From positions 1-64,000 of the forward strand of contig NZ_JABWDU010000015.1 in assembly GCF_013371465.1 (NCBI RefSeq): a stretch of 64,000 nt of DNA, given 5' to 3'. A model generated the notes under the pieces. It searched no databases. It worked only from the letters and a program-made list of their open reading frames with translations, and had not been told where the DNA came from. The translations under genes and the position numbers were made by a program. Every line of letters begins with the position of its first letter. Position 1 is the stretch's first letter. Source of the stretch: Ensifer oleiphilus. GTDB lineage: Bacteria; Pseudomonadota; Alphaproteobacteria; Rhizobiales; Rhizobiaceae. Below are positions 1 to 9,235 of the stretch, piece by piece.

Positions 1-44
1 GGACATCGTCGCCAGCAGCGCCGCCGCCCTCGTCAGTGATCGGG

Positions 45-74
45 CTTATAGACCCCACACCTCGAACACGTCAA
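45..74 (-). promoter_or_regulatory. Strong sigma-70 promoter firing leftward out of the window, probably for an rRNA operon
   Basis: Read on the minus strand there is a -35 box TTGACG (69-74) and a -10 box TATAAG (45-50) separated by 18 bases. Upstream of the -35 box (75-135) the DNA is rich in A/T runs, as in UP elements of strong stable-RNA promoters. The transcribed leader beyond position 45 is G/C-rich and contains no convincing start codon and ribosome binding site. The box sequences and the leader look like those I remember from rhizobial rRNA operons. The promoter boxes are directly visible; assignment to an rRNA operon is inference because the gene lies outside the window. Confidence 0.6.
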
Positions 75-440
75 CAGACAATTTCAAAAAACTGACAAGA
101 AACGACAATCAACTGAAAATAAAGGGGAAATTCGAACGGAGGTTATCAACAGGGCGGGCACGATCCCGCAAATGGCGGCGGGCATGCCCAGAATCATTGT
201 CCAGATGGTCAAAAAACGGGGCCTTCAGCCGGAAAAATGCCTGCGCTCCTCCTGATATCTCCCGGATGCCTGCGCAAAAGGGTGACAATCGCGCCGATCG
301 CCAGGTTCTTTGGGGAAAATCATGCCGCCGTTCACCCGGTGCGTTTCACCGAAACGTGACGGTCGTGGCCGACGGCGCGCATTGACGCCGCGGGGCCTTG
401 GCTTACCTTCGCGCCGAAGCAGCAAACGAGGAGCGCGGGC
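75..440. other. Intergenic region between the left-edge promoter and the ynjB-like gene
   Basis: No open frame here looks like a gene. The left part (75-135) is the A/T-rich upstream element of the minus-strand promoter. A TTATCAACA motif at about 143-151 differs from a DnaA box at one position but stands alone. A short inverted repeat, CGTTTC-acc-GAAACG at 342-356, lies about 85 bases before the next gene and might be an operator. Otherwise I see nothing. Confidence 0.5.
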
Positions 441-1667
441 ATGGCCGGATGGGCAAGACGATGGGCAGCGGCAGTCGCCGTGACACTTGGCCTTGTCGGG
501 CCGGCAGCCGCTCTCGACATCGACGATTGGGCTTCGGTCGTTTCCGAAGCCAAGGGCGAAACGGTCTATTTCAACGCCTGGGGCGGTGCTGCCAACATCA
601 ATGCCTATATCGCCTGGACGGGCGAACAGATGAAGGCGCGCTATGGTGTCGACGTCGTGCATGTGAAGCTCGACGACACGGCCAAGTCCGTCGCCACTGT
701 GCTTGCCGAAAAATCGGCGGGCAAGGATGCCGGAGGCAGCGTCGACCTTATCTGGATAAATGGCGAGAACTTTGCCGCCATGAAGCGGCAGGGCCTGCTT
801 TTCACCCCTGGTTGGGCAACCCGGCTTCCAAACTGGGCCTATGTCGACCACGAGACGAAACCCACTGTTCTCACCGACTTCACCGTACCGACCGAAGGGC
901 TCGAAAGTCCGTGGGGCGGCGCCAAGCTGGTCTTCTTCCATGACAAGGCCCGCACGCCGGCCGCTGAGCTGCCCACCTCGGCAAAAGAGCTGCTCGATTG
1001 GGCACAGACCCATCCCGGGCGCTTCTCCTATCCGCAGCCGCCGGATTTCATAGGTTCATCTTTTCTAAAGCAGGTACTGATCGAACTCGTCGCAGACAGG
1101 AGCAAGCTGCTGAAGCCGGTAGACGAGGCAACGTTTCAACAGGATGTCGCGCCGCTTTTCGCCTATCTCGACCAGTTGACACCCCATCTCTGGCGCCAGG
1201 GAAAGGCCTATCCGCAGAACTATCCCGATATGAAGCAGAAGCTGGCGGATGGGGAACTCGACATAATCTTCGCCTTCAATCCGGCGGAAGCTTCCGCGGC
1301 GATCGCCAATGGCGAGTTGCCGGTAAGCGTGCGCTCCTTCGTCTTTCCCGCCGGAACGCTCGGCAACACCCATTTCGTCGCCATTCCCTATAATGCCAAT
1401 GCAAAGGCGGGTGCGCTGCTGCTTGCCGATTTCCTGATCTCGCCCGAAGCGCAGTTGCGCAAGCAGGATGCCGAGGTCTGGGGGGACCCGACCGTGCTGG
1501 CAATGTCGAAACTGCCGGATGCGGACCGTGCAGCCTTCGCCGCGCTGGATCTCGGCGTCGCGACATTGCCGCCAGATCAACTGGGTCCGGCGCTTGCCGA
1601 ACCGCATCCGGACTGGATGACCCGGATCGAAGCCGATTGGATCCGCCGGTATGGCGCCGCCAATTGA
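441..1667 (+). CDS. YnjB-like ABC transporter periplasmic substrate-binding protein
   Basis: This 408-residue protein begins with a Sec signal peptide: two arginines, then a hydrophobic stretch to about residue 24 ending in PAAA. The mature part has the YnjB-type opening (NAWGGAANINAYIAW) and the layout of extracellular solute-binding proteins related to those for iron, thiamine and putrescine. A GAGGAG ribosome binding site precedes the ATG. It is followed by a fused two-part permease and an ATPase, the ynjBCD order of Escherichia coli, whose substrate is not firmly known. Role as the ligand-capturing part of that importer is well supported; the ligand cannot be read from sequence. Confidence 0.85.
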   Translation: MAGWARRWAAAVAVTLGLVGPAAALDIDDWASVVSEAKGETVYFNAWGGAANINAYIAWTGEQMKARYGVDVVHVKLDDTAKSVATVLAEKSAGKDAGGSVDLIWINGENFAAMKRQGLLFTPGWATRLPNWAYVDHETKPTVLTDFTVPTEGLESPWGGAKLVFFHDKARTPAAELPTSAKELLDWAQTHPGRFSYPQPPDFIGSSFLKQVLIELVADRSKLLKPVDEATFQQDVAPLFAYLDQLTPHLWRQGKAYPQNYPDMKQKLADGELDIIFAFNPAEASAAIANGELPVSVRSFVFPAGTLGNTHFVAIPYNANAKAGALLLADFLISPEAQLRKQDAEVWGDPTVLAMSKLPDADRAAFAALDLGVATLPPDQLGPALAEPHPDWMTRIEADWIRRYGAAN

Positions 1668-1700
1668 CAGCAAGCGCCGGCGCTACCGACGGATACCCCT

Positions 1701-3377
1701 GTGAGAAGCGCCGTGCATTCGCGCATCGGCACCGGCCTTAAGGTGATATTATGCCTGCCGGTGCTGGCCGGGCTCGCCGGCACGCTGCTTCCGGCCTTCG
1801 GCTACCTGCCGACACTCGGCGGCACGCAGGCGACACTTCAGCAATTCGAGGCGCTTGCCGCCCAACCCCATATCCTGCGCTCGGCGCTGATCAGTCTTGT
1901 CGCTGGATTGACCAGCACATTCATCGCGCTGACGGTGGTCGCGACCTTCGTCGCCGGCTTTGCCGGTACGCGGCCCTTCGCCGTCATCCAGCACCTGCTA
2001 TCGCCGCTGCTCGCCGTTCCGCATGCCGCATCGGCATTTGCGATCGCCTTCCTGATCGCGCCGTCCGGCATTCTGCTTCGGATCATCTCTCCCGAACTCA
2101 CCGGCTTCACCCGCCCCCCGGACTGGCTCATCCCCAACGATCCGCTCGGCTTGTCGATGATGTCAGGCCTCGTCGCCAAGGAGATCCCCTTTCTGCTGCT
2201 GGTGATGCTGGCCGCGTTGCCGCAGTTGCCGGTCGCGAATGCGCGGCGCCTGATGACGGCGCTCGGCTATAGCAGGGTGTCGGGTTTTGCCATCGCGCTC
2301 TGGCCGCTGCTCTACCGGCAGGTCCGGTTGCCGGTTTTCGCGGTGCTGGTCTACGCGACCTCGGTCGTCGACGTCGCGATGATCCTCGGGCCGCAATTGC
2401 CGCCGACCTTGCCGGTGCGTATCGCCCGGTGGCTCGCCGACGACGACATCGGCACCCGCTTCCTCGCGTCGGCAGGCGCCGTTCTGCAGCTTGCGCTCGG
2501 CCTGATGGCGATCGCGATCTGGATCGGCGTCGAACGGCTTGGCCGTATCTGCCACCAGCACCTCAGTTCTTCGGGAAAACGACTTGTCGGCGACGGGCTT
2601 CTTCGCCTGGCCGCAGCGTCAGTGATGGCTGTGTCCGCTGCGTTCATCTTCATCGGTCTCGGACTGCTGGCACTGTGGTCGGTCGCAGGCCTTTGGCCCT
2701 TTCCCGATCGTCTGCCGACAAGCCTCACGTTCAGAACCTGGGACCGCGCGCTTGGGGCGCTCGCCGGACCTCTGGCAACCACCATCGCCATCGCTCTCCT
2801 GTCTTCGCTCGTCGCCCTTGCGATCGCCATCGGGCTGCTATCGCGAAGCGCGCACCGCTCCGCCGATCGTTGGCTGCCCGTTTTTCTGCCCTTGCTGGTT
2901 CCGGAGATAACCTTCGTGTTCGGATTGCAGATCCTGGCAGCGATGGTGGGGCTTTCACCGTCGATCGCCACGGTTGCCGCTCTGCATCTGATCTTCGTTC
3001 TGCCCTATGTGCTCTTGTCACTTGGGCCGCCCTGGCGGGCGCTCGACCGGCGTTACGAGCAAATTGCGTCCGGTCTGGGCAAGTCACCGCTGGCGATCCT
3101 CCTCACCATCCGGCTGCCGATGCTGCTTCGCGCTTGTCTCACCGCCTTTGCCGTCGGCTTTGCAGTCTCCGTCAGCCTCTACCTGCCGACCGTGCTGATC
3201 GGCGCTGGACGGGTGACGACGATCACCACCGAGGCCGTGGCGCTTTCATCAGGCGGCGATCGGCGCGTCATCGGCGTCTATGCGCTGCTGCAGGCGCTGT
3301 TACCCTTCCTCGGTTTTCTCGTTGCATCGCTGGTGCCGCAATTGCTATTCCGCCACCGACGGGCAATGAGGATTTGA
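1701..3377 (+). CDS. YnjC-like ABC transporter permease, two fused permease halves
   Basis: A 558-residue integral membrane protein with about twelve predicted membrane segments arranged as two repeated permease halves, like ThiP and FbpB. Each half carries an EAA-type loop that contacts the ATPase: about residues 185-200 (ALGYSRVSGFAIALWPLL region) and about 455-475 (ASGLGKSPLAILLTIRLPML). The start is GTG, 33 bases after the binding-protein gene. The stop is followed directly by the ATPase start, so the three genes form one operon. It would form the membrane channel of the importer. Confidence 0.87.
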   Translation: MRSAVHSRIGTGLKVILCLPVLAGLAGTLLPAFGYLPTLGGTQATLQQFEALAAQPHILRSALISLVAGLTSTFIALTVVATFVAGFAGTRPFAVIQHLLSPLLAVPHAASAFAIAFLIAPSGILLRIISPELTGFTRPPDWLIPNDPLGLSMMSGLVAKEIPFLLLVMLAALPQLPVANARRLMTALGYSRVSGFAIALWPLLYRQVRLPVFAVLVYATSVVDVAMILGPQLPPTLPVRIARWLADDDIGTRFLASAGAVLQLALGLMAIAIWIGVERLGRICHQHLSSSGKRLVGDGLLRLAAASVMAVSAAFIFIGLGLLALWSVAGLWPFPDRLPTSLTFRTWDRALGALAGPLATTIAIALLSSLVALAIAIGLLSRSAHRSADRWLPVFLPLLVPEITFVFGLQILAAMVGLSPSIATVAALHLIFVLPYVLLSLGPPWRALDRRYEQIASGLGKSPLAILLTIRLPMLLRACLTAFAVGFAVSVSLYLPTVLIGAGRVTTITTEAVALSSGGDRRVIGVYALLQALLPFLGFLVASLVPQLLFRHRRAMRI

Positions 3378-4043
3378 ATGCAGACACCGGGCAAGACGAT
3401 GGCTCTAACTTTGTCCGATGTGACCATCCGGCTCGCGGGCAGAGTGCTGCTTTCCGTTTCGGCGACGGTGATGCCCGGCGACGTGCTGACGATCATGGGA
3501 CCGTCGGGCGCCGGCAAGTCGGCGCTGCTTGCCTATATCGGCGGCTTCCTCGACCCTGCCTTCGTCGCCAGCGGCGCAGTTCTTCTCGGAGAAGACGATC
3601 TGATCGGCCTGCCGCCGCAACGGCGCCACACCGGCATTCTCTTCCAGGACCCGCTCTTGTTCCCGCATCTTTCGGTCGGCGGCAACATCGTCTTTGCCAT
3701 CCCCGAGGTGATCAGTGGCCGAGACCGCCGACGCCGACTGGCCGAAGAGGCGCTCGATGAAGTTGGTCTTGGAGGCTTCTTCGACCGCGATCCGGAGACT
3801 TTGTCGGGCGGGCAAAAGGCACGTGTCGCGCTCCAGCGCGTGCTTCTCTCCGAGCCCCGCCTGCTGCTGCTCGATGAGCCCTTTTCAAAGCTCGACATGG
3901 CCTTGCGCCAGCAGACGCGCGAACTGGTCTTTGCCAAGGCGCGCTCGGCTGGCTTGCCGACAATTCTTGTGACCCATGACAGAGCGGACGCGGACGCCGC
4001 CGGTGGTGCGCTCATCCATATCGGAGCGGAGACGAAGTCGTGA
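3378..4043 (+). CDS. YnjD-like ABC transporter ATP-binding protein
   Basis: A 221-residue ABC ATPase. Walker A is GPSGAGKS (about residues 41-48), the signature is LSGGQ with KARVALQR following (about residue 141), Walker B is LLLLDEP, and the switch histidine follows in LVTHDRAD near residue 200. The short length and the lack of a C-terminal regulatory domain fit the YnjD/ThiQ group. It starts on the base after the permease stop and its end overlaps hrpB by four bases, so it energises the upstream permease. Substrate unknown. Confidence 0.9.
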   Translation: MQTPGKTMALTLSDVTIRLAGRVLLSVSATVMPGDVLTIMGPSGAGKSALLAYIGGFLDPAFVASGAVLLGEDDLIGLPPQRRHTGILFQDPLLFPHLSVGGNIVFAIPEVISGRDRRRRLAEEALDEVGLGGFFDRDPETLSGGQKARVALQRVLLSEPRLLLLDEPFSKLDMALRQQTRELVFAKARSAGLPTILVTHDRADADAAGGALIHIGAETKS

Positions 4044-6499
4044 CGCTTACCCTGCCAGCTTTGCCGGTTCGCGACGTCCTGCGCGAGATCGGCGCGGCCC
4101 TCGATCAGGCTCGCTCCGTCGTGCTTTCGGCGCCGCCCGGAGCCGGCAAGACGACGCTCGTGCCGCTGTTCCTGCTCGACCAGCCCTGGCTGATGGGCGG
4201 CAAGATCATCCTGCTCGAACCGCGGCGGCTCGCCGCCCGGGCGGCGGCCGGCCGGATGGCGGAACTGCTCGGCGAGAAGGTCGGCGAAACCGTCGGCTAC
4301 CGCATGCGGCTCGACAGCCGGATCTCCGCCAAGAGCCGGATAGAGGTGGTGACCGAAGGCGTCTTTGCCCGCATGATTCTCGACGATCCGGAGCTGACAG
4401 GCGTTTCCGCAGTGCTGTTCGACGAATTTCACGAACGATCATTGGATGCCGATTTCGGTCTGGCGCTGGCGCTCGACGTTCAGTCGGCACTACGCGACGA
4501 CCTCAGGATCATCGTCATGTCGGCGACACTTGATGTGGCGCGCGTGTCAAAACTGCTCGGCGATGCAACCGTCGTCGAAAGCCAGGGGCGCAGCTTTCCG
4601 ATCGACATCCGCAACCAGGATCGCGGCGGCGAGAGCGTCGAGGACGCCGTCGTTCGCGCGATCACCGATGCGCATCGCAGTGAACAGGGCTCGATCCTCG
4701 CATTTTTGCCGGGACAGGCCGAAATTACTCGGACGGCATCCCGGCTTGCCGACCGGTTCGGGGCAGAGACCACGGTGGTTCCGCTCTACGGAAACCTGAC
4801 GCAGAAGGAGCAGGATGCGGCGATCCGGCCGGCGCCGAAGGGTACGCGCAAGATCGTCCTTGCCACCTCGATCGCCGAAACCTCGATCACCATCGATGGC
4901 GTGCGGATCGTCATCGACAGCGGCCTGCAGCGACTGCCGGTGTTCGAAGCCTCCACCGGCATCACCCGACTGGAAACCGTGCGCGTCTCGCGCGCGTCGG
5001 CCGACCAGCGCGCCGGCCGTGCCGGGCGAACGGAGCCCGGGATCGCCATCCGCCTCTGGCATGCCGGCCAGACCGCGGCCCTTGCCGCCTTCACGCCGCC
5101 GCAGATTCTTGCAAGCGACCTTTCAGGGCTGCTGCTCGACATGGCGCATTGGGGCGTCACCGATCCAGCGGCGCTCGCCTTCATCGATCCGCCGCCGGAA
5201 ACCACGCTTGCGGAAGCGCGAAAGCTGCTGACGGACCTCGGAGCACTCGACGGCTCGGGCGCATTGACGCCAAGGGGACGCAAGATCCGCAATCTGGCCC
5301 TGCCACCGCGCCTTGCGGCGATGGCTGTCTCGGCAGCCGAGGAAGGCCAGGGCGAGGCCGCCTGCCTGCTGGCGGTCATGCTGACCGAACAAGGGCTCGG
5401 CGGCAACGCCATCGACCTGGAAGACCGGCTGCGACGCTTTCGCCAGGAGCGCGGCGAACGGGCCGAAGCCTCCCGCAACCTCGCCCGCCGGATGGCGGCG
5501 GAACTCAAAGGCGGGCCAAGATCGAACGAACCGGTCCAGCCCGGTGCCTTGTTGATGCACGCGTTCCCGGACCGTATCGCGCTGCAACGTGGAGGACGCG
5601 GGCGGTTCGTGATGGCCAACGGTCGCGGCGCGGAAATCGCCGAAACCGAGCGGCTCGCGGCGGCAAACATGCTTGTGATCGCCGATCTCACGGGTCGGGC
5701 CGGCGGGCAGCGCGTACTGGCGGCAGCCGAGCTTTCGCGCGCCGACGTCGAGGCGCATATGCCTGAAGCGATCGTGCGCGAAGAACAAAGCGTCTTCGAC
5801 CGGGCGAGCCGCCAGGTGCGGGCGCGCCGCGTCACACGGCTGGGCGCCATCATCTTCGAGGAGGCGCCATTGCCAAGGCCGACCGGCGAAAGTGCGGCGC
5901 GCGCACTTGCCGATGGCGTTCGGCAGCTTGGTCTTGCTGTGCTGCCGTTTTCCAAGGAGGCGATGCAGTTGCGCGATCGCATCGGCTTCCTGCATCGCTC
6001 GATCGGCGAACCCTGGCCCGACGTCTCCGACGAAGCCCTGCTTGCGCGCCTTGAGGACTGGTTCGTTCCATTCCAGCATGGCATCACCGCTATTGCCGAC
6101 ATCAAGTCCGGCGCACTCTCCGAGGGATTGCTGTCGCTGATTGCGCACGACCGGCAGCGGGAGCTGGCAAAGCTGGCGCCGACCCACTTCGAGGCGCCGA
6201 CGGGACAGCGGCATCCGATCCACTACGACGGCGACGAGCCGCTTCTTTCCATCCGGGTGCAGGAACTGTTCGGGCTGAAGAAGCACCCTGCCATAGGCGA
6301 TGGCCGGTTGCCGCTGCTGCTCGAACTGATCTCGCCCGGCCGGCAGCCGATCCAGACGACACGCGACCTGCCGGGCTTCTGGGCCGGGTCGTGGCGCGAT
6401 GTCCGCGCCGACATGCGCGGGCGCTATCCCAAGCACCCGTGGCCGGAGAACCCAGCGGAAGCCGCGCCGACGACACGGGCAAAACCGCGTGGTACATGA
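4040..6499 (+). CDS. hrpB: ATP-dependent helicase HrpB
   Basis: An 819-residue DEAH-type helicase. Motif I is PPGAGKTT (about residue 34), motif II is DEFH (LFDEFHERSLD, about residues 128-138), and motif III is SATLD. Motif VI appears in the QRAGRAGR segment near residue 330. The long C-terminal part ends with the HrpB-specific region rich in FWAGSW and RYPKHPWPENP, typical of HrpB rather than HrpA. The GTG start overlaps the preceding ATPase gene by four bases (GTGA), suggesting translational coupling, although no functional link is known. HrpB is thought to act on RNA, but its precise role in bacteria is poorly defined. Confidence 0.95.
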   Translation: MTLTLPALPVRDVLREIGAALDQARSVVLSAPPGAGKTTLVPLFLLDQPWLMGGKIILLEPRRLAARAAAGRMAELLGEKVGETVGYRMRLDSRISAKSRIEVVTEGVFARMILDDPELTGVSAVLFDEFHERSLDADFGLALALDVQSALRDDLRIIVMSATLDVARVSKLLGDATVVESQGRSFPIDIRNQDRGGESVEDAVVRAITDAHRSEQGSILAFLPGQAEITRTASRLADRFGAETTVVPLYGNLTQKEQDAAIRPAPKGTRKIVLATSIAETSITIDGVRIVIDSGLQRLPVFEASTGITRLETVRVSRASADQRAGRAGRTEPGIAIRLWHAGQTAALAAFTPPQILASDLSGLLLDMAHWGVTDPAALAFIDPPPETTLAEARKLLTDLGALDGSGALTPRGRKIRNLALPPRLAAMAVSAAEEGQGEAACLLAVMLTEQGLGGNAIDLEDRLRRFRQERGERAEASRNLARRMAAELKGGPRSNEPVQPGALLMHAFPDRIALQRGGRGRFVMANGRGAEIAETERLAAANMLVIADLTGRAGGQRVLAAAELSRADVEAHMPEAIVREEQSVFDRASRQVRARRVTRLGAIIFEEAPLPRPTGESAARALADGVRQLGLAVLPFSKEAMQLRDRIGFLHRSIGEPWPDVSDEALLARLEDWFVPFQHGITAIADIKSGALSEGLLSLIAHDRQRELAKLAPTHFEAPTGQRHPIHYDGDEPLLSIRVQELFGLKKHPAIGDGRLPLLLELISPGRQPIQTTRDLPGFWAGSWRDVRADMRGRYPKHPWPENPAEAAPTTRAKPRGT

Positions 6500-6540
6500 G
6501 GCAACACCCCGTACGGGACCCTAAAGGAATAAGAGCACGC

Positions 6541-7845
6541 ATGACGGCAGTGGCGATGGAACACAATGATCCGACCTCCAACAGAAGCCTGCGGCTGCAG
6601 ACGCTCATCCGCCTTCGCTGGCTTGCGGTCGGCGGCCAGTCGATCGCCGTCATCATCACCACCTTGTGGCTGCAGTTTCCGCTGCCCCTGCTCTCATGCC
6701 TGGTGCTGATAGCCACCCTGGCCCTGGTCAATACCTACCTCACGCTGCGCTTTCCGCCGACGCACCGCTTGCGGCCGCCGGCCGCTTTCGCGCTGCTCGG
6801 GCTCGACCTGGCGCAGTTGACCGGCCTGCTCTTCATCACCGGCGGGCTTGCCAATCCGTTCGCGCCGCTGCTGTGCGTGCCCGTCATCATTTCCTCGGCC
6901 TCGCAGCCGAAGCCGCACAGCATCGTTCTCGCCGGCCTTGCGGTGATCGGCGTCACGGCGCTCGCCTTCTCGCCCTTCCCACTGCCCTGGTATCCGGGAA
7001 CTCTCCTGTTGATGCCGCGCGTGCTGACGGCCGGCATCTGGTTTGCGATCGTGTCGATGACGGCCTTTGCCGCTTTCTACACCTATCGCGTCTCACTCGA
7101 AGCGAGCGAACTGTCGGAGGCGCTGACGGCGACCGAACTGGTGCTGCAGCGCGAAAAACACCTTTCGCAGCTCGACGGCCTGGCGGCGGCCGCCGCCCAT
7201 GAACTCGGCACGCCGCTTGCCACGATCAGCGTCGTCGCCAAGGAAATGGAACGCGAACTCGGCGATGATCCGCGCTTCGGCGAAGACGTGCACCTGTTGC
7301 GCAGCCAGAGCGAACGATGCCGCGACATTCTCAAACGCCTGACGACGCTGTCCTCCGAGAGCGAAGAGCATATGCGGCTCTTGCCGCTCTCCTCGCTGGT
7401 GGAAGAAGTGATGGCGCCGCACCGCGAGTTCGGCATTCACATCAATCTGGTCGAAAAGGGCGACAAGGCATCCGAGCCGGTCGGCAACCGCAACGCCGGC
7501 ATTCTCTACGGGCTCGGCAATCTGCTCGAAAATGCGGTCGACTACGCCAAGAAGCAGGTAACGGTTACGGTCGAGCACACGGCCGAACATGTCAAAGTGA
7601 CGATCGCCGATGATGGCGACGGTTTTGCCCCCGATATTCTGATGCGTATCGGCGAACCCTATGTCACGCGGCGGCAGAAGGACGACAGCGCCGGCGGCCT
7701 CGGGCTCGGCCTGTTCATCGCCAAGACCCTGCTTGAGCGCTCCGGCGCGCGCCTGCGCTTCGAGAACGGCGGCGCGGATGGACCCGGCGCCAAGGTCAGC
7801 GTCGAATGGCCGCGTGCGCTGATGGATACGAAACTGGCGAAATGA
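6541..7845 (+). CDS. actS: Redox sensor histidine kinase ActS (RegB/PrrB family)
   Basis: I start this at ATG 6541, preceded by AAAGGA, giving 434 residues; the open frame extends upstream into hrpB but that part is unlike the family. Six membrane segments fill residues about 20-185 and carry the quinone-binding heptapeptide GGLANPF at 101-107. The H-box is AAAHELGTPLAT with His220. The redox-active cysteine of RegB has its counterpart at Cys260 (SERCRDIL). The ATPase domain shows N, G1 (DDGDGF) and G2 (GGLGLGLF) boxes. ActS phosphorylates ActR to control acid tolerance, carbon fixation and respiratory genes in rhizobia. actR lies 83 bases downstream. Confidence 0.93.
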   Translation: MTAVAMEHNDPTSNRSLRLQTLIRLRWLAVGGQSIAVIITTLWLQFPLPLLSCLVLIATLALVNTYLTLRFPPTHRLRPPAAFALLGLDLAQLTGLLFITGGLANPFAPLLCVPVIISSASQPKPHSIVLAGLAVIGVTALAFSPFPLPWYPGTLLLMPRVLTAGIWFAIVSMTAFAAFYTYRVSLEASELSEALTATELVLQREKHLSQLDGLAAAAAHELGTPLATISVVAKEMERELGDDPRFGEDVHLLRSQSERCRDILKRLTTLSSESEEHMRLLPLSSLVEEVMAPHREFGIHINLVEKGDKASEPVGNRNAGILYGLGNLLENAVDYAKKQVTVTVEHTAEHVKVTIADDGDGFAPDILMRIGEPYVTRRQKDDSAGGLGLGLFIAKTLLERSGARLRFENGGADGPGAKVSVEWPRALMDTKLAK

Positions 7846-7928
7846 CGTTTGGCAGTTTATTGAACCGCGTGACAGGAAACCTATAATCTCGGTGAAAACG
7901 TCCCGATTTTCGCCCAAGGATTGCGAGA

Positions 7929-8513
7929 ATGACCGAAAAATCGACAGCATCGCCCAGCACACACGCCCAGGACGCCGAACTGATCGGACCGGACAGAACG
8001 CTGCTGCTCGTCGACGATGACGCGCCGTTCCTTCGACGCCTCGCCCGCGCCATGGAAGCGCGCGGCTTCACCGTCGATATCGCCGAGTCCGTTGCAGAAG
8101 GCATCGCCAAGGCAAAGGGCAACCCGCCGAAATACGCGGTCATCGACCTGAGGCTCGGCGACGGCAGCGGTCTCGACGTGATCGAGGCGATCCGCAGCCG
8201 CCGTGACGACACCCGCATGATCATGCTGACCGGCTACGGCAACATTGCGACAGCCGTGAATGCCGTGAAGCTCGGAGCGGTCGATTACCTTGCCAAGCCG
8301 GCCGACGCCGACGACATCTTCGCAGCGCTGGTGCAGCGCCAGGGCGAACGGGTGGAGCCACCGGAAAACCCGATGTCGGCCGACCGGGTGCGGTGGGAGC
8401 ATATTCAGCGTGTTTACGAAATGTGCGAGCGCAACGTGTCGGAGACGGCACGCCGGCTCAACATGCACCGTCGGACGCTTCAGCGCATCCTGGCCAAGCG
8501 CGCGCCAAAATAA
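7929..8513 (+). CDS. actR: Response regulator ActR (RegA/PrrA family)
   Basis: A 194-residue two-domain regulator. The receiver domain (about residues 22-135) has the acidic pair DDD in LLLVDDD, phospho-acceptor Asp73 in VIDLRLGDGSG and the conserved lysine in YLAKPA. The C-terminal Fis-like helix-turn-helix (about 150-192, ending ARRLNMHRRTLQRIL) is nearly invariant in the RegA family. It is the partner of the adjacent ActS kinase and activates genes in response to acid and redox state. It converges directly with the next gene, whose stop begins on the following base. Confidence 0.95.
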   Translation: MTEKSTASPSTHAQDAELIGPDRTLLLVDDDAPFLRRLARAMEARGFTVDIAESVAEGIAKAKGNPPKYAVIDLRLGDGSGLDVIEAIRSRRDDTRMIMLTGYGNIATAVNAVKLGAVDYLAKPADADDIFAALVQRQGERVEPPENPMSADRVRWEHIQRVYEMCERNVSETARRLNMHRRTLQRILAKRAPK

Positions 8514-9053
8514 TCAGCCTTCGGCGGACCCGTCGCGGGAGCCGGACACGATATCGCGAATCGAGTTGCCGAGCTCGCCGTTGCGCTCGGCAGCCCACTC
8601 CGCCAGCATCAGCCGTTGTGCTGCCGTGCGCGCGAAGAGCTGCAGCACCGACTTGCGGGTGGCCGGTGGGAGACGATGTTCCGGTGCGTCACGGATGATG
8701 TGCCCATCATAACCATCCGAGAGCAGCAGGCCGCAATCTTCCGGAAAGATATCGAGTGGAACGTCGCCGTGGGTGGCGAAGAACAGTCGGTCGCAGTGCT
8801 GCCGATACTGCGGCCATTTCCGATCCACCCGAAAATCCTCGATCGACGTCTTGATCTCGACGATCCAGATTTCGCCCTTTACCGACAAAGAGATGAGATC
8901 GGCGCGACGGCCGCTGGCGAGTGTGAGTTCGGGCAGCACCGAGTGCCGAAGTTCGGCGAAAAGTCGCTGGACTCCGCGGCGCACCATGAGCGCGCGATTC
9001 GATTGCCGACCGTCCACGAGAGGGTTGTCGCCATGGATTGAGAGAATTGTCAT
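8514..9053 (-). CDS. MmcB family DNA repair protein (PD-(D/E)XK fold)
   Basis: This 179-residue protein matches the MmcB/COG5321 family of alphaproteobacteria. The nuclease-type core is visible as RRADLISL followed by IWIVEIKTS, giving the D...E-x-K arrangement at roughly residues 50-70, then DRKWPQYR and CDRLFFATH. In Caulobacter mmcB is a DNA-damage-induced gene involved in tolerance to mitomycin C. Whether this copy is an active nuclease is unknown. It is transcribed convergently with actR and divergently from the L,D-transpeptidase gene. Confidence 0.8.
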   Translation of the reverse strand: MTILSIHGDNPLVDGRQSNRALMVRRGVQRLFAELRHSVLPELTLASGRRADLISLSVKGEIWIVEIKTSIEDFRVDRKWPQYRQHCDRLFFATHGDVPLDIFPEDCGLLLSDGYDGHIIRDAPEHRLPPATRKSVLQLFARTAAQRLMLAEWAAERNGELGNSIRDIVSGSRDGSAEG

Positions 9054-9235
9054 TCGCCTAGACTCTCGTGCGTCACCGCTTTTGTTGCAAAAAAGCCAGC
9101 GTCACGGAATTTACACTTTCCCGCCGCCTTGTTGCCGCGCAATCCCTTGCATAGCGGCAACTAATCGAAAATAACCGGATTCACTGACGGTCGGGCCGAC
9201 CCAGTTTTTCTTCGCTTCTTATTTAAGAGACTCCT

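Noticed and set aside
143-151. TTATCAACA as a DnaA box marking an origin
   Set aside because: A single one-mismatch match without further boxes or a partition gene is not evidence for an origin.
342-356. CGTTTC-acc-GAAACG inverted repeat as a third parS-like site
   Set aside because: The half-sites resemble parS arms, but the centre has three bases and no CACGTG core, so the spacing does not fit ParB.
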